Source of the DNA: Collybia mongolica
Taxonomy: Eukaryota > Basidiomycota > Agaricomycetes > Agaricales > Clitocybaceae
Direction: 5' to 3'
DNA: 64,000 bases
NCBI GenBank assembly: GCA_013420905.1
Contig: JAAXNY010000001.1
Span: 496,001 to 560,000 of the forward strand
The notes under the pieces were generated by a model. The model saw nothing but the letters and a program-made list of their open reading frames with translations, did not search any database and was not told the origin of the DNA. A program made the position numbers and the translations under genes. Positions 10,704-21,529 of this stretch are shown piece by piece. Position 1 is the stretch's first letter. The number at the start of each line of letters is the position of its first letter.

Positions 10704-12809
10704 GGCCTCCATTCGAAAGCTATCGCGGAGAAGACCGGCGTCGACGACGCCAAGCTCGGTATATATTCGTTACCAACCTACCAATACTATACTTATCATG
10801 TAAAGCACGACTGCTCCGGTATCTTGCTAACCGTCATATTTTCCGGGAAGTTACACCAGACGTCTTTGCTCACAACAGAATATCTGGGATGTTGGATACA
10901 GGGAAACCAGTTGACGTTATTCTTCAAGAGTAGGCTTTGAACGCCTCCAAATCCAATAAATTCTCATCCTGTTCACATTCAAGCCCAGAGAGCAAGCACG
11001 ACGAAACGACTGGTTTCGTTGCCCTTGTGGAACTATTGTTGGCGAATCTATACTTATATCATAAGTGCTTCACCAAACATTTCGTTCAAGCGCGTCCGAT
11101 GGCCACAAAGGTTCTGCTTACCTGCTGGAGAATATGAAAGATCCGAAGACTTCTCATTCGGCTGAGGCCAATCGAGCACCAATGCAACGAGGCTTTGGAA
11201 CGGATATGACATATTGGGAGTGGTATTCACAACCTGAAAGGCTCTACGAATGTCGTCTGTTTAGTATGGCGACGAGAGGAGATTTATCAATGGAGCCCCC
11301 GAACTTCATTCCCAACGGTATACTATTGTAGCCTATAATTCATTCGGGTGCTTATCCATACACCTTAGTATTCGACTGGAATTCTTTGCCTGCAGATTCT
11401 CCTATCGTCGACGTTGCAGGAGGAATAGGGAATTCGGCCATGACTATATTGAAGGCCTTCCCTCACCTTAGTATGATTATTCAGGACATTCCTGTTGTTA
11501 TTGAATATTGAACAGGCAAGCAAAGTAAGCGTGGTCAAACATCGTATGACTACAACTTGTTCAATGGTTGGATTTTAGTCATGGGAGGTAGAGTTTCCTG
11601 ATGCTCTAACTTCTCAGCGGATCGAGTTCCAAGGTTTATAAACCCAGTATTTCCTATTGCCTGATTGACGATCAGTATGCAGCCCACGACATGTTCACAC
11701 CTCAGCCCATCCAGAATGCATCTGCCTTCCTTTTGAAGGACGTGATTTACGACTGGCCTGATGCGTACTCCATCAAGCTCCTAACCCATCTGCGTAATGC
11801 TGCGACGCCAACTACTCGATTGATAATTCTCGACACTATCATCTCTTATACTTGTGATAGCACAGGCCCTATTGTCGATGAATTCGAGGCTAAGGGCAAT
11901 GGGATACCTGGATTATCCCTCGGGCCTGCCAACGAAACGCCATATTCAAGAGGTATCGCTGTGTGTTCAATTACCTGTCCTGCCGGGGCATTTCTGACGT
12001 TTAAATGATACATAGATGATAGACTGTCCAGGGTCCGGTCCGGGCCAGGTCCGACCTATTTTTGCTGGACCTGGCCCTGGCCCCGAAGGCCGGTCCACCT
12101 CTTTGTCGGACCCGGTCCTCTGATAGAGGGCCAGGGCCGGGCCGGGTCGGTCCAAGGCCGGCCCCGGGTCAACCAGGTCCAGTGGTGAAAAAAAAGAAAT
12201 TGCTTAATAGTCTGGAAAGATGTCTACTGCTGATACATACTATATTTAACATCTATCAATTAAATTCAACTATCTCCCAATGAACTATCCTAGTGTTTTT
12301 ACTCCTTGCACATCTGGATCATCAGAGAAGTTTTTGCTCTGAAGCCGCTTGACATCAGGAATTTGATCAAAAATCATTGATTACTAATAATTTCGACCAG
12401 AGTTATTATTTTTCGAGGTTTGATCTTGCATTCTCTATTCCTCCACTATTTACCCGCACTATTTGCTAGCATTTTCACCACCCCCCAACATATAAGGCCG
12501 GCCAGGTCCGACCCGGGTCCAGCCCGAGGGCCGGGCCAGTACTCACAGTGGCCCTGGCCCTGTCCAAAGGGGCCGGTCCACTCATATGCTGGCCCTGGCC
12601 CCTGGCCCTCGGGGTCGGCCCCGGGTTGACCCGGGTCCTCGAGGTCCTGGCCCGGACCGCGGACAGTCTAATAGATGATGGTCTGGGTCAATGCTCAGGA
12701 GCACACTCTTGCTCAGTTCCGTGGGCTTTTTGAGCTTTCTGGCTGGCGTATGGTCAATGTTACTCGAGGTGGACTCGGCATAGATTGTGTGGAAGCTCTC
12801 CCGTCGTAA
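10704..12809 (+). pseudogene. O-methyltransferase pseudogene, 5'-truncated (OMT copy 1)
   Basis: Homologous exon by exon to the intact minus-strand gene at 33855-35738. Exons at 10704-10758, 10806-10929, 10984-11037, 11091-11317, 11369 to about 11520, 11579-11633, 11683-11960 and 12675-12809; the scorable ones match the intact gene's exon lengths (55, 124, 54, 227, 55, 278, 135 nt). The first two exons are missing upstream of 10704. Lesions: a 7-bp tandem duplication (TATTGAA) near 11500-11512 shifts the frame and gives a TGA at 11509-11511; the catalytic-type His of the HDW motif reads Tyr (VIYDWPD); the SAM-binding motif reads VDVAGGIG instead of VDVGGGxG; and a 651-bp transposon sits in the last intron. 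It belongs to the Methyltransf_2 (COMT-like) family of SAM-dependent methyltransferases. Confidence 0.88.
12020..12670. mobile_element. hAT-like non-autonomous DNA transposon (MITE-like), 651 bp
   Basis: The element begins TAGACTGTCC and ends GGACAGTCTA, a perfect 10-bp terminal inverted repeat that continues imperfectly inward (GGTCCGGGCCAGG on both sides). It is flanked by an 8-bp direct repeat ATAGATGA at 12012-12019 and 12671-12678. An 8-bp target duplication plus GC-rich CGGGCC-type subterminal repeats is typical of hAT elements. The GC-rich arms (about 12020-12180 and 12495-12670) flank an AT-rich core with no transposase-like frame. The empty site is inferred from the OMT paralogues: removing the element and one ATAGATGA restores intron-ATAG|ATGATGGTC, matching the last splice acceptor of the intact gene. 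P elements also make 8-bp duplications, but the arms favour hAT. Confidence 0.85.
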
Positions 12810-13242
12810 CGACTCATCGTATTTCTTCTCCATTCGGCTAATGTTTACCAATGCTTAACGCTCAATTCCATAAACGTGTAAGTTGCACCACCTCGCTAAA
12901 CTCTGATTATTCTTTTCGACTGGCATGCTACTCTGTGGCCCGACGTCTGTTATACTAAACTGCGTTCGTATGTCTGCAGACAAAAAGCTGAACTTCTTCT
13001 CACTATGACTCTGTTTCTGCTCCTTATCAAGCGAGGGAAGTCTTCGTGGCAACCCAAGCTTCACCCTCCGTTCTACGCTTGATTCACCGTTGCCCAAAGG
13101 GGCATTGCCACACAGTACATGTGTGTGTCCATTTGCGGTGGCGCGACATATACCACCGTATCAGTATGTCAATAGAATGGGAGTCATAGGTCCACTTAAC
13201 GACTTATCGCCCCTCCCAGATATCTGCCATTGCGCTCGCACG

Positions 13243-14149
13243 ATGTAGGGTCCTGCTGATATTACAGGTCTCTCCTATCTTATCTCAAACTCTGTCTCTT
13301 CCCTTGTTCAAATCTGAAACGCAAACAATTTGCACATTCTAGTACGCTCGGATGAAGGGTTCACGCCGGACTCTGAGGCGTTTCGTTCGCACAAAGACGT
13401 AGGGAAAGCTATCAAAATCATAATTGCGGCTGCCCTCCAGCTCGCTGCGAGTTTAATGCCCCCTGGGGGAAACCACTTATCGAGCTACAAACGGCGTGGG
13501 TGATGTCTCTTTGATATTTATTTTTCTTACATCTCATCTACTCAATAGCATCTGAAAACGGCCGCTTTAAGGGTCGCAGTAACATGTCACGTCCCAGAAA
13601 TCTTATGCGATGCTGGCCCCGAGGTTCGCGATACGATATGGACAGCTAAGACCACCAATGGCTTCTTTTCAAATAGGGCCTCCACTCGAAGATCATAGCA
13701 GAGAAGTCTAGTATTGATGATATGAAGCTCGGTACACATTCATTTCCAGGCCATGCCTACTAACACCCTTAAAGCTCGACTGCTCCGGTATCTTGCTAAC
13801 CGCCACATTATCTGCGTGGTGATACCAGGTGTCTTTGCCCAGAATAGGATAGTTGGGATGTTGGATACAGGGAAATCGGTTCGTCTCTGTAGAAAGTATT
13901 AACAGTACCTCACTCCCTCTGATTTGCGAACGAAATGCCGTATTCATGAGATATCGCTGTGTGTTTCGTTATCCACTCTGCCGGGAGCGTTTCTGACGTG
14001 GGACTCGTTTGCAGATGATGGTTTGGACTAATGGACAAGAACATACCCTTGCCCGATTCCGCATGCTTTCTGAGCTCTCTGGTTGGCGTATTGTCAATGT
14101 CACTCGAGGCAGAGTCGGCATGGACTGTGTAGAAGCTCTCCCGGCTTAA
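13243..14149 (+). pseudogene. O-methyltransferase pseudogene with internal deletion (OMT copy 2)
   Basis: Homologous to the intact minus-strand OMT at 33855-35738. The start region (13243) reads Met followed at once by TAG, and further frame breaks follow in the first-exon equivalent. The second-exon homology lies around 13550-13620, the third around 13676-13730, and the fourth from about 13770 to 13882 (RYLANRHI-like). The sequence then jumps directly to the end of exon 9 (NETPYS equivalent) near 13915, so the SAM-binding and catalytic exons are deleted. The last exon, from the acceptor CAG|ATGATGG near 14010 to the stop at 14147-14149, is still recognisable. It lies head-to-tail behind copy 1. 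Confidence 0.85.
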
Positions 14150-14785
14150 CGGTTATACTACTTTTGGCTAGTGTTTTATCGCCTCATCCCTTGTACTTGT
14201 GTAATTCGTAACACCTCGCTGAACTCAGCCTCCTATTCGCCGTGTAATGATGCGCTACTTTGCTGACCGACGACTGTTGAATGAAACTGTGTAATGTCTA
14301 GCTAGACAAGAGCGTCAATTCGTTCTCCCACCGTGGCTCCCAAAGGGCTCCATTTCTGTTTTTCTGCCGTTAGTCGCTGTCGGTTACAGTCTTAATCCTT
14401 GGCGGATTTTTGTCTTTTTATTCAGGAGACCAAAGTCCAATCATGATGACGCTTTACTAGTTGCTTGTTATGAATATTTGTGGTAGGGATTAGAATGGGG
14501 TTATTTTTATCCTACTAGTACAGCCCTGACTAATAATTAATTTGAAGCGAGCATCTACTGCTCCACAAGATTACACTGATAGTTTTTTTACAAAAAGCCC
14601 TATTATATATGTTCGAGTTCGTAAATCTTTTCCTTATTGTTAGAGCTCGAGAAGTATGCGGAACAGGACGAGGACCGATCCGAAAGATTGAATGATGATG
14701 GCAGTGTTTGCCCTAAGCGCTGAATTCGTTGTTGCACCACAACCACCACCTTCTCTCTCTCAAACAACCATCATCGCCTCCCATA

Positions 14786-16164
14786 ATGAGTTCAGAAACA
14801 GGGCAGACCCTTGAAATCCCACAAAAGCCCTCCAAACGCCTCCCGTCCCTAAACCAGCTCGCAGCTCGCATTAATATCAACTCCACCAGCGGAACACCCG
14901 CAAATAATACTGCTACTTCTGCACCTCGTCCACGACTCTTAGCAAGCGCATTGCGAACAAACTCCAGTGTATCCGCCGGAACGAATGATTCAACGGTGGT
15001 GAATGCGCCGTCTACCCGCTCGACATCACCCTCGACCCTCTCCACGTCTCCCCCGCAGTCCGAGACGGGCGATGTCACGGGAGGCGAATCCCTTACTTCA
15101 GAGAAGCTAGATAAGTTGAATCAGGAGGCACCTATAGCAGAGAAGAAGCAAACTAAAGTAGGGTACAAGAATATCCCAAGTCTGGATGCGATTACCGCGC
15201 GTCTTGCAAAGACCCGTGCACTGAGCATCGATGGCTCGGCGAAGCCCCCTGATGCAGAGATGATTGAGGATCCGAAGACCCCGGGCATCCCCATGAAGGC
15301 TCCAGAACACCCGCTTCAGTATCCATGGTGCGTCCGAGAGATTTATGAGCCTAGGCTAGTTTATTTACATCCTACAGGACCATCTATCATGATTCGAAAG
15401 CCAAATTCCCATTCACCCCTGCATCCGCGACCGTCCCTGACTCCACTTTCTCCACACAACCACCCGAATCCACTGACTATGAGGCAGGCCTCACCGTCAT
15501 TGGCGAGTTCTCGACGGTTGAGGAGTTCTGCCGATATTTCAACTGGCTGAAACCACCGTCCAAGCTCGAGAAGAACTCGAATTATCATCTATTCAAATCT
15601 GGAATCAAGCCGATGTGGGAGGACGAGGCGAACGCGAACGGCGGGAAGTGGGTGCTCACGATGAAGAACAACCCCGTGCTGCTTGATCGCTGCTGGAACT
15701 GGCTCGCCATGGCTCTGGTCGGCGAGGAGCTTGAAGAGGTCGATGAAATCTGCGGTGCCGTTGTCAGTCTTCGTAGCAAGGTGGACAGGATCCAAGTCTG
15801 GACACGCAGCAAGGAAGATGTTGAGAAATTGAATGCCATCGGGAAGAAACTCGTCAAGACCCTCGATGTTTCTGAGGCAGACGGAATCGGCCTCGAGTTC
15901 CAATACAACACCGACGACCGCCCACTTCCCAACAAATTCCTTTCTATCCAGTCGATACCCACCACTTCATACCGTTCTTCCTTCCAGTCCGGGAGCGCTG
16001 GACCGGCCTCAGGACATGGACCCAATAAGTCGTTCGGCGGTAGCGGTGCAGGCGGATTTCATGGTGGAGACCAGGGACCAGCAAGTGCGGGTGTTGGGGG
16101 TGGTGGTGCGTTTGGGAACTTTGGTGTAGTTGGAGGCTCGGCGGGATGGAAAACGAAGAGGTGA
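14786..16164 (+). CDS. eIF4E-family mRNA cap-binding protein with long N-terminal extension
   Basis: Two exons, 14786-15327 and 15378-16164, joined by a 50-bp GT-AG intron that splits a Trp codon; 442 residues. The protein binds the 5' m7G cap of mRNA to direct or repress translation. Residues 1-175 are Ser/Thr/Pro-rich and probably disordered, unlike the roughly 30-40 residue N-terminus of standard eIF4E. The core starts at YPWTIYHDSK (about 178-188), carries MWED (cap-stacking Trp about 261 and Glu 262) and VWTR (about 324), and ends at about 350. A Gly/Ser-rich tail of about 90 residues follows. The start at 14786 is chosen because upstream in-frame sequence (14729 on) is His/Leu junk; an upstream start is not excluded. 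The extensions suggest an eIF4E2/4EHP-like or other non-canonical member. Confidence 0.9.
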
Positions 16165-18446
16165 GGGGTTTGGTCAGGGCTAAACGAATTGGGCAGTACA
16201 TTGTATGATCAAGTTTCCACATCTCTTTATTTTTCTTACTGTCATGTTTATCGCCACCACCGTCACCAGTCGCGCGAATCCACCGGTATACATTATGCGC
16301 TCTGTATTTGAGATGCAAATCGAATTGTCACGGAATACATTGTAATACTTAGACCTAGTTGCTCGGCTCAGTGTGTTTGAATTTTTTTCTGTCCAAAGGG
16401 CTTACTATTAACTAAAGTAGAAGATAGCCGACTTTCGGTTGAACTTCGGAATAATTCATCCGTTCCTGCCATTATGACTGGGTTGGATTTTGACTCTCAG
16501 TCATTCCCTTTCACCGTTAGGATATGCCATCTTTAGGTGAGGGACTAGATACACACATGCCAAGTGGCACAAGAGGAGAACAACGCTGCAGAAAACACCT
16601 GAAGTCAGTTTTTTGGTTAGACTTTTTCTTTCATATTCGATTGACCTTTGGTGTTCAGAAGACCAGCAGTGAATTGGCTTGTTCTCGAAGCTGATCATCC
16701 ATGTATGAAGCCTCAAGGAGAGGCTTGAATAACTTGATTTGTCGACTTAACTGAGAATTCATTGAAAGAATTCTAGCAAGAGACCCTCGACAATCTTTCT
16801 TCGACTGAGCTAGTGCTGGCCAGCGAGGTCGAAGAAGTGCTGTGCGTCCTGTATACATACCCACTCTGTTTCTTCATTGAACTATACCACATATATGTAG
16901 ATACAAGGTGGCGAAGTCTTTCTCCAGGCCGTTTTCCCTGAAACGCCCCGAAATGAACAGGGCCAACACCGATAAGCGATAGGCGCTTGCTGTCTCTGCG
17001 GAGTGCGTGAACGGAGAGAAGGAGCTAAAAGTCTTTCTCTAAGCATGCTTTTGGTGGGTGATTATTCTTGATAACTGATCATGTCATATATTCTTTAGGT
17101 TGTCGACAGCCATACTATCTGGTCTCTGAGTCTCCACTTGTCAAAGTCGCATTCCTCCTGCTGGATTGATATTTTACCAAGAGCCACCCTTGCGCTCTGG
17201 GGTCGGGTCATTTTGGTGCTTGTTCAATGCCCAAACTAGAGGTAACATTCACACTGGACCATATAACAATGTAGCAATGTTTACTGAAGTGAGATACATT
17301 CTGATCATGTATCGTTGTTCATTTTGAATGTAGCGCGCCTCGTTTGCGTTTTGAACGATATGGCAGTGTCGCGTTCGGTCGGTCCCGGGAAGAAATTGAC
17401 ACCTTGACTTTGGATTCATCTCGCCCACCATCTCGACGAGTCGAGAGTCGACCAGTCCCAGGTTGGCGAGGCCTTTTTTGCCCCCCCCCCCCCCTGGTCC
17501 AGTTGCTTTTTCTCCTTTGGGATCCGTTACAAGTGGTGAGGGGCTGAACTTTTCAACACATACCAGGAGCTGAAAGCAAGGCACAAGGGGAAGAGAATAA
17601 TAATGGCACAGACTCTAGGGGTTATCGGTTAGTATTGATAGCCATTTCTTTTTGGAATGGATGCACAGTTGATGTACAGGGGATTGGCAGCTTATCTGCT
17701 CGGTCTCAAATTGAATCATGCAGATGTGCAGGTTCGAAGTTGGCGAAACCTTCCTCTAGCACACTTCTTAAATGCCTCGAAACGGACAAGGACAACATCG
17801 GCCAGTAGGTAGGCACTCGGTGCCTCTATGGAGGGGTGTGGAACAGGGATGAAGGAGTCTGGGGTCTTGCTTTATGCGGCCCCGGGCGGGCGGCCAATTT
17901 TGACGACTTCATGTATTCGTTAGGTCATTCCCTGTCTTTTATTCGTCATACATGAGACGCTTGACCTGAAATTTTGATTGCCAAGATTGTCGACGCATAC
18001 TCTCAATCCAGTCCAATCCAACCACCCAGACTACCTGACTAGCGGTTGTGACGAGGCTCAATTTGTTTGCTCAGGTTCAAGCAGACAAACCAGATAATTG
18101 GATTGGGGACACAAGCGAAGAAGGACAGGTGTCAAATGAAAACGTCGTTCCTCTCTATGGCTCTGACCGTCCCTAACATTCGCTTCCTCTGGAATGGCTC
18201 GAGTTGTAGCAATCTCGTGTGGACCAGAGGCACACGCCTCTCAACTACCGCAGCAAATCAACAGGCAGGAACACGGAGCCATTCAAACACCGTTCTAAGG
18301 CACCTCCTCGAGGGCATCTTCTCACCTTTGTCGTCAGTGGGGAATAAAATTGCGCAAGACGCCGAACACGAACGAATATAAATGCTTGCAACTCGAAGGG
18401 TCCTCCTTACCGATTCGCTTTTTTCGCTCCAGCGTCGTATTCATTC
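16165..18446. other. Intergenic region with diverged duplicated segments
   Basis: No credible protein-coding frame was seen. Minus-strand frames at 16501-16864 and 17249-17584 have no motif and the latter translates a poly-C run near 17480. The region contains two diverged copies of a segment of roughly 150 bp (about 16905-17055 and 17735-17870), listed separately. Confidence 0.45.
16905..17870. repeat. Diverged direct repeat, about 130-200 bp units
   Basis: About 16910-17040 and about 17737-17865 share a consistent series of words: GGCGAA...CTT.CTC, then AA.TGCCTCGAAA-type, AACA.GGnCAACA, CGATAG/CAGTAGGTAGGC, and CTCTnnGGAG...GAACnGnGA.GAAGGAG. Further downstream both are followed by a TTGTCGAC/GATTGTCGACGCATAC block (about 17100 and about 17990). 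No open frame spans either copy. They look like two remnants of the same decayed sequence, identity unknown. Confidence 0.45.
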
Positions 18447-20889
18447 ATGGGCTTCTTCGGCTCAATCACAGGTTTCCTGGGTGTGCAACAGGAGTCTTAT
18501 GCTTTTACAACTCAGTGGGAACCAAGCTCTTTACTTCAGCAAGCCAGCAAATTGTTGCCCGGGCTTGCAGACCTTATTCCAGGAGTTAGGAGTTGGTGAG
18601 TACCTTCCGTCCGAGTAGCTATCAAACAGATTTACGAAGCGTCTACCAGGGCCCATTCTTTCTAAAGGAATATCAGCTGTAGAGTCGGTCATCAGTGGAC
18701 ATGATACAACGGATGCAGAATCCACTACAAAGACAGTGCTACCCGACCTGGGTGAAGTCAAAGATTTAATCGACGGTACAACCAATGTGATTAAGACGGC
18801 CTCGGACGGCCTCTCCGCGAAGCTTACGGATGTCGAAACTCATTTGGCGACCAAGATTAGCGACTTGGAGGTGGACATGAGTAAAGAGATGGCTGAAAAC
18901 CTAAAGAATATGGCCGAAAAATACAATGAGGATACCAAGATATTAATGCAGGCACTCAAAACCATGGATAAAAACGACAAAATCAAAGAAGATCGCGCGC
19001 AGAGGAAAAAGAAACATAAGCTCTTACTAGCGAAATATGCGGAGTTTGAAGACAAGATCTCTCAGGCTATGTGAATCAGTACCTTCTCGTCCATCTCTAC
19101 TTAAAATGCTAACTCGATTTCAGTTATTGGTGGAAAGTCCACGTCACGGAGTTGCATAGTTTTATCTCTTACAAGGATACAGAAGGAATCAGTCGGTATC
19201 TAGGTGCATCACAAGATATGAAGCTCGTGTCGACCCATGATGGCCTGAAAAAAACAGTGGTGAAAATGCAGGATTACATGACGCATCAACTACCTCCGAC
19301 GCAGGAGATTCTCGACCTATATGTTTTGGCCGTTACCTGGCTCCTGACCTACAATAAAGTGTGTTACTTATCACCTTCACAAGTATTGACTCGAACTCAC
19401 CATATCTAGATGATTTTGACGCTGCGCTCCTACTGGGCTCATTTCAAGTTCACTGTCAATAATCATGAGGAGATGTGTGAGTATCAGTTATGTCCATCTT
19501 AAGATGCGTTATTTATCACGAATATAGTGAACTACCTCAAAATACGGGAGAACTGGAACGACGATTTGAAGACTGTGAGTGTGCATAACAGGCCACGTTT
19601 CTGAGACACAAACATTGGCCCTATAGGCCATTCATGACGCCAAGGAGTCCGCGAACTTTCTTTTGGGAGCATCCCGACAGAAGCAACAGGGTTTCATCGA
19701 CAGCGTGTGGGATTATCGTCAGAAATGTCTCCACCAGCCTTGGTATGAGGGCCATAATAACCCTAAAGATGGCAGTGTATACTCCTTGTAAGTCCTATAA
19801 TCGTGTCCCTGAATTTTTTTACCGATTGTTTCAGCTTCGTCGATTCCTATCCGACATATGGATTAGGGTCGGCTAGGTTTGATCTCGCAAAATGGCAAGT
19901 ATCTCAACAGGGCCTGGTAGTCATACGGTTCGTCCGTGATTATATATGCATAATAATGATATCTCAATATCTCACATCCATAGATCGGGGCAGCCAGGCC
20001 AGTATAACAAAGACAAGCCTGACATCCTGTTCCTCGTGAAGGGACTCTATGCAGGTTATTTTGGTCTTCAGTCTGCCTATTTCCAGGCATCCACCAGGGT
20101 AGCCCGTGAGATGGCTCATGCTTGGCGTATCTCCGGTAAGCTTTGGACAATATTGTTCGCAAAGTGGGACATAAGGTTGACCTGAAGTGTTCAGCGGACC
20201 GTTGGCAAAGCACTGCGCCTTTCAGCCCCTCGAACCATGCCACGATAGAGGCATCTGCAGTGCCCAAAGCCGATGAAGCAAAGGCCGACATGGTGAAGCA
20301 TGGTTTAGACCCGCACGACATGGCGCGAGGAGGCGGCTACAAGAAGGGGGATGAGGTTTCGTGAGTATTAGGAGAAATTACTCTTTGATCACATTGACAC
20401 CCAACATCATCAGTTACGTTGTGTCATACGTGACAAGCCATGGCGAAGGTATACCCGTAGGCCCTTCGGTCTCCTACAAAGCGATATGGGGTCATTCTTT
20501 CTTTTATGTAAGTACCACTTTCCCTGCCAGTTTCTATTCGCCTCATTAGTTCATTACATAGCTCAAGATCAAAGCCGTTGAGTTTCCCAAGGACGAGGGC
20601 TTGGCCGGAAAGGAGGCAGCTCAGAAACACGACAAAAATGTGACGGCAAATATCGTGCGACGTGGTAAGCTATGGGGCCCTTTCTCTCATACAGTAGTGA
20701 ACTCGTCAACTAACTCCAAACATCTGGAAAGTCTACGCAACATCCAATTCAATTACACGACATGTCATCGATATATCCGCCCCGCCTCACAAAGACGTGC
20801 ACGTTTGGGATATGGAAAATGTGGCTGTTCAGGCCAAATCCAAAGATGTTGAGGAGGCCGGGGAGGTTTACGTCGGCTTGCCGGATTGA
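18447..20889 (+). CDS. Unrecognised multi-exon protein, about 610 aa, helical N-terminal half
   Basis: Twelve exons fit GT-AG rules and phase: 18447 to about 18590, 18650-19070, 19124-19358, 19410-19476, 19528-19574, 19627-19787, 19835-19927, 19984-20135, 20195-20360, 20414-20507, 20562-20664, 20732-20889. Exons 2-12 join without a frame break. The exon 1/2 junction is unsettled: the strong donor GTGAGT at 18596 leaves the wrong phase for the frame starting MGFFGSITGFLG at 18447, while a weaker GTTGGT donor a few bases upstream restores it. The protein begins hydrophobic/amphipathic, then has a charged, probably coiled-coil region (about residues 90-185), helical aromatic-rich segments (YWWKVHVTELHSF, LDLYVLAVTWLL), and a mixed C-terminal half ending VYVGLPD. 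No known domain, signal peptide or catalytic motif was recognised. It could be a soluble helical or membrane-associating protein; function unknown. Confidence 0.7.
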
Positions 20890-21529
20890 AATCGAATCCG
20901 AACTCCAATCAACCAACATCCGGTATATTTTGTTGGTCCTGAGGTTTCTTAAACACTATCGAATTCTTCTGCAGTTCTCGTCTGGAGTTTACCTTGAAAT
21001 ACGTGTATCCTTTATGATCTTGCCTCGCTTCTCCTGTACTACTACCCCGGTCCCTCAATATCATGTGTCAGCTATTCAATTCTATACACAGAGGAAGGTA
21101 TACTTTCATTGAATGGTCTCAATACGCAAGGGGTTCATATCTTTTCTACCACACTCTGTTCGAATAATTGCAGGGGGATTCATCGCTCCTCGCAAGACCC
21201 ACTTGTGGAAGAAACCTCTGATCCCTTTCCTGGGTACGACGCTGGAACCTCATTCTATTTAAGATCATTAGTATTGGTGTCGCCAAGTGTCGTCGCCCTA
21301 ATTCAAAGGGGAGAAACTTTTTTGGCCATCGAGAGGAATAAGTTTCCACGTGACATCAACATGAGTTAAATTCATCATGATCAATCTTTTGTCTTAACCT
21401 GGTTCTCCATTGCGGCAACCCGGCCTCTCCAGCTGTTTTGATTGGGATATTAAAAGGAAACAACGTGTATGAATGCAGCTCTATTATCTCTTCCTTGAAA
21501 CCGTTTACGAGAATCCCTGAGCAGTCGGG
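20890..21529. other. Intergenic, nothing seen
   Basis: Lies between the stop of the unrecognised gene and the start of the Seh1 gene, both on the plus strand. It should hold the terminator of the first and the promoter of the second. No gene or repeat was seen. Confidence 0.5.

Noticed and set aside
12062..12733. Frames rich in Gly/Pro/Arg at 12062-12283 and 12420-12733
   Set aside because: They are translations of the GC-rich arms of the hAT-like element. No transposase motif is present.
14713..15078. Minus-strand frame of 121 codons
   Set aside because: Lies entirely antisense to the eIF4E first exon and has no motif.
17720..17760. GGTTCGAAG resembling a tRNA B box
   Set aside because: No matching A box, acceptor stem or anticodon arm could be folded around it.
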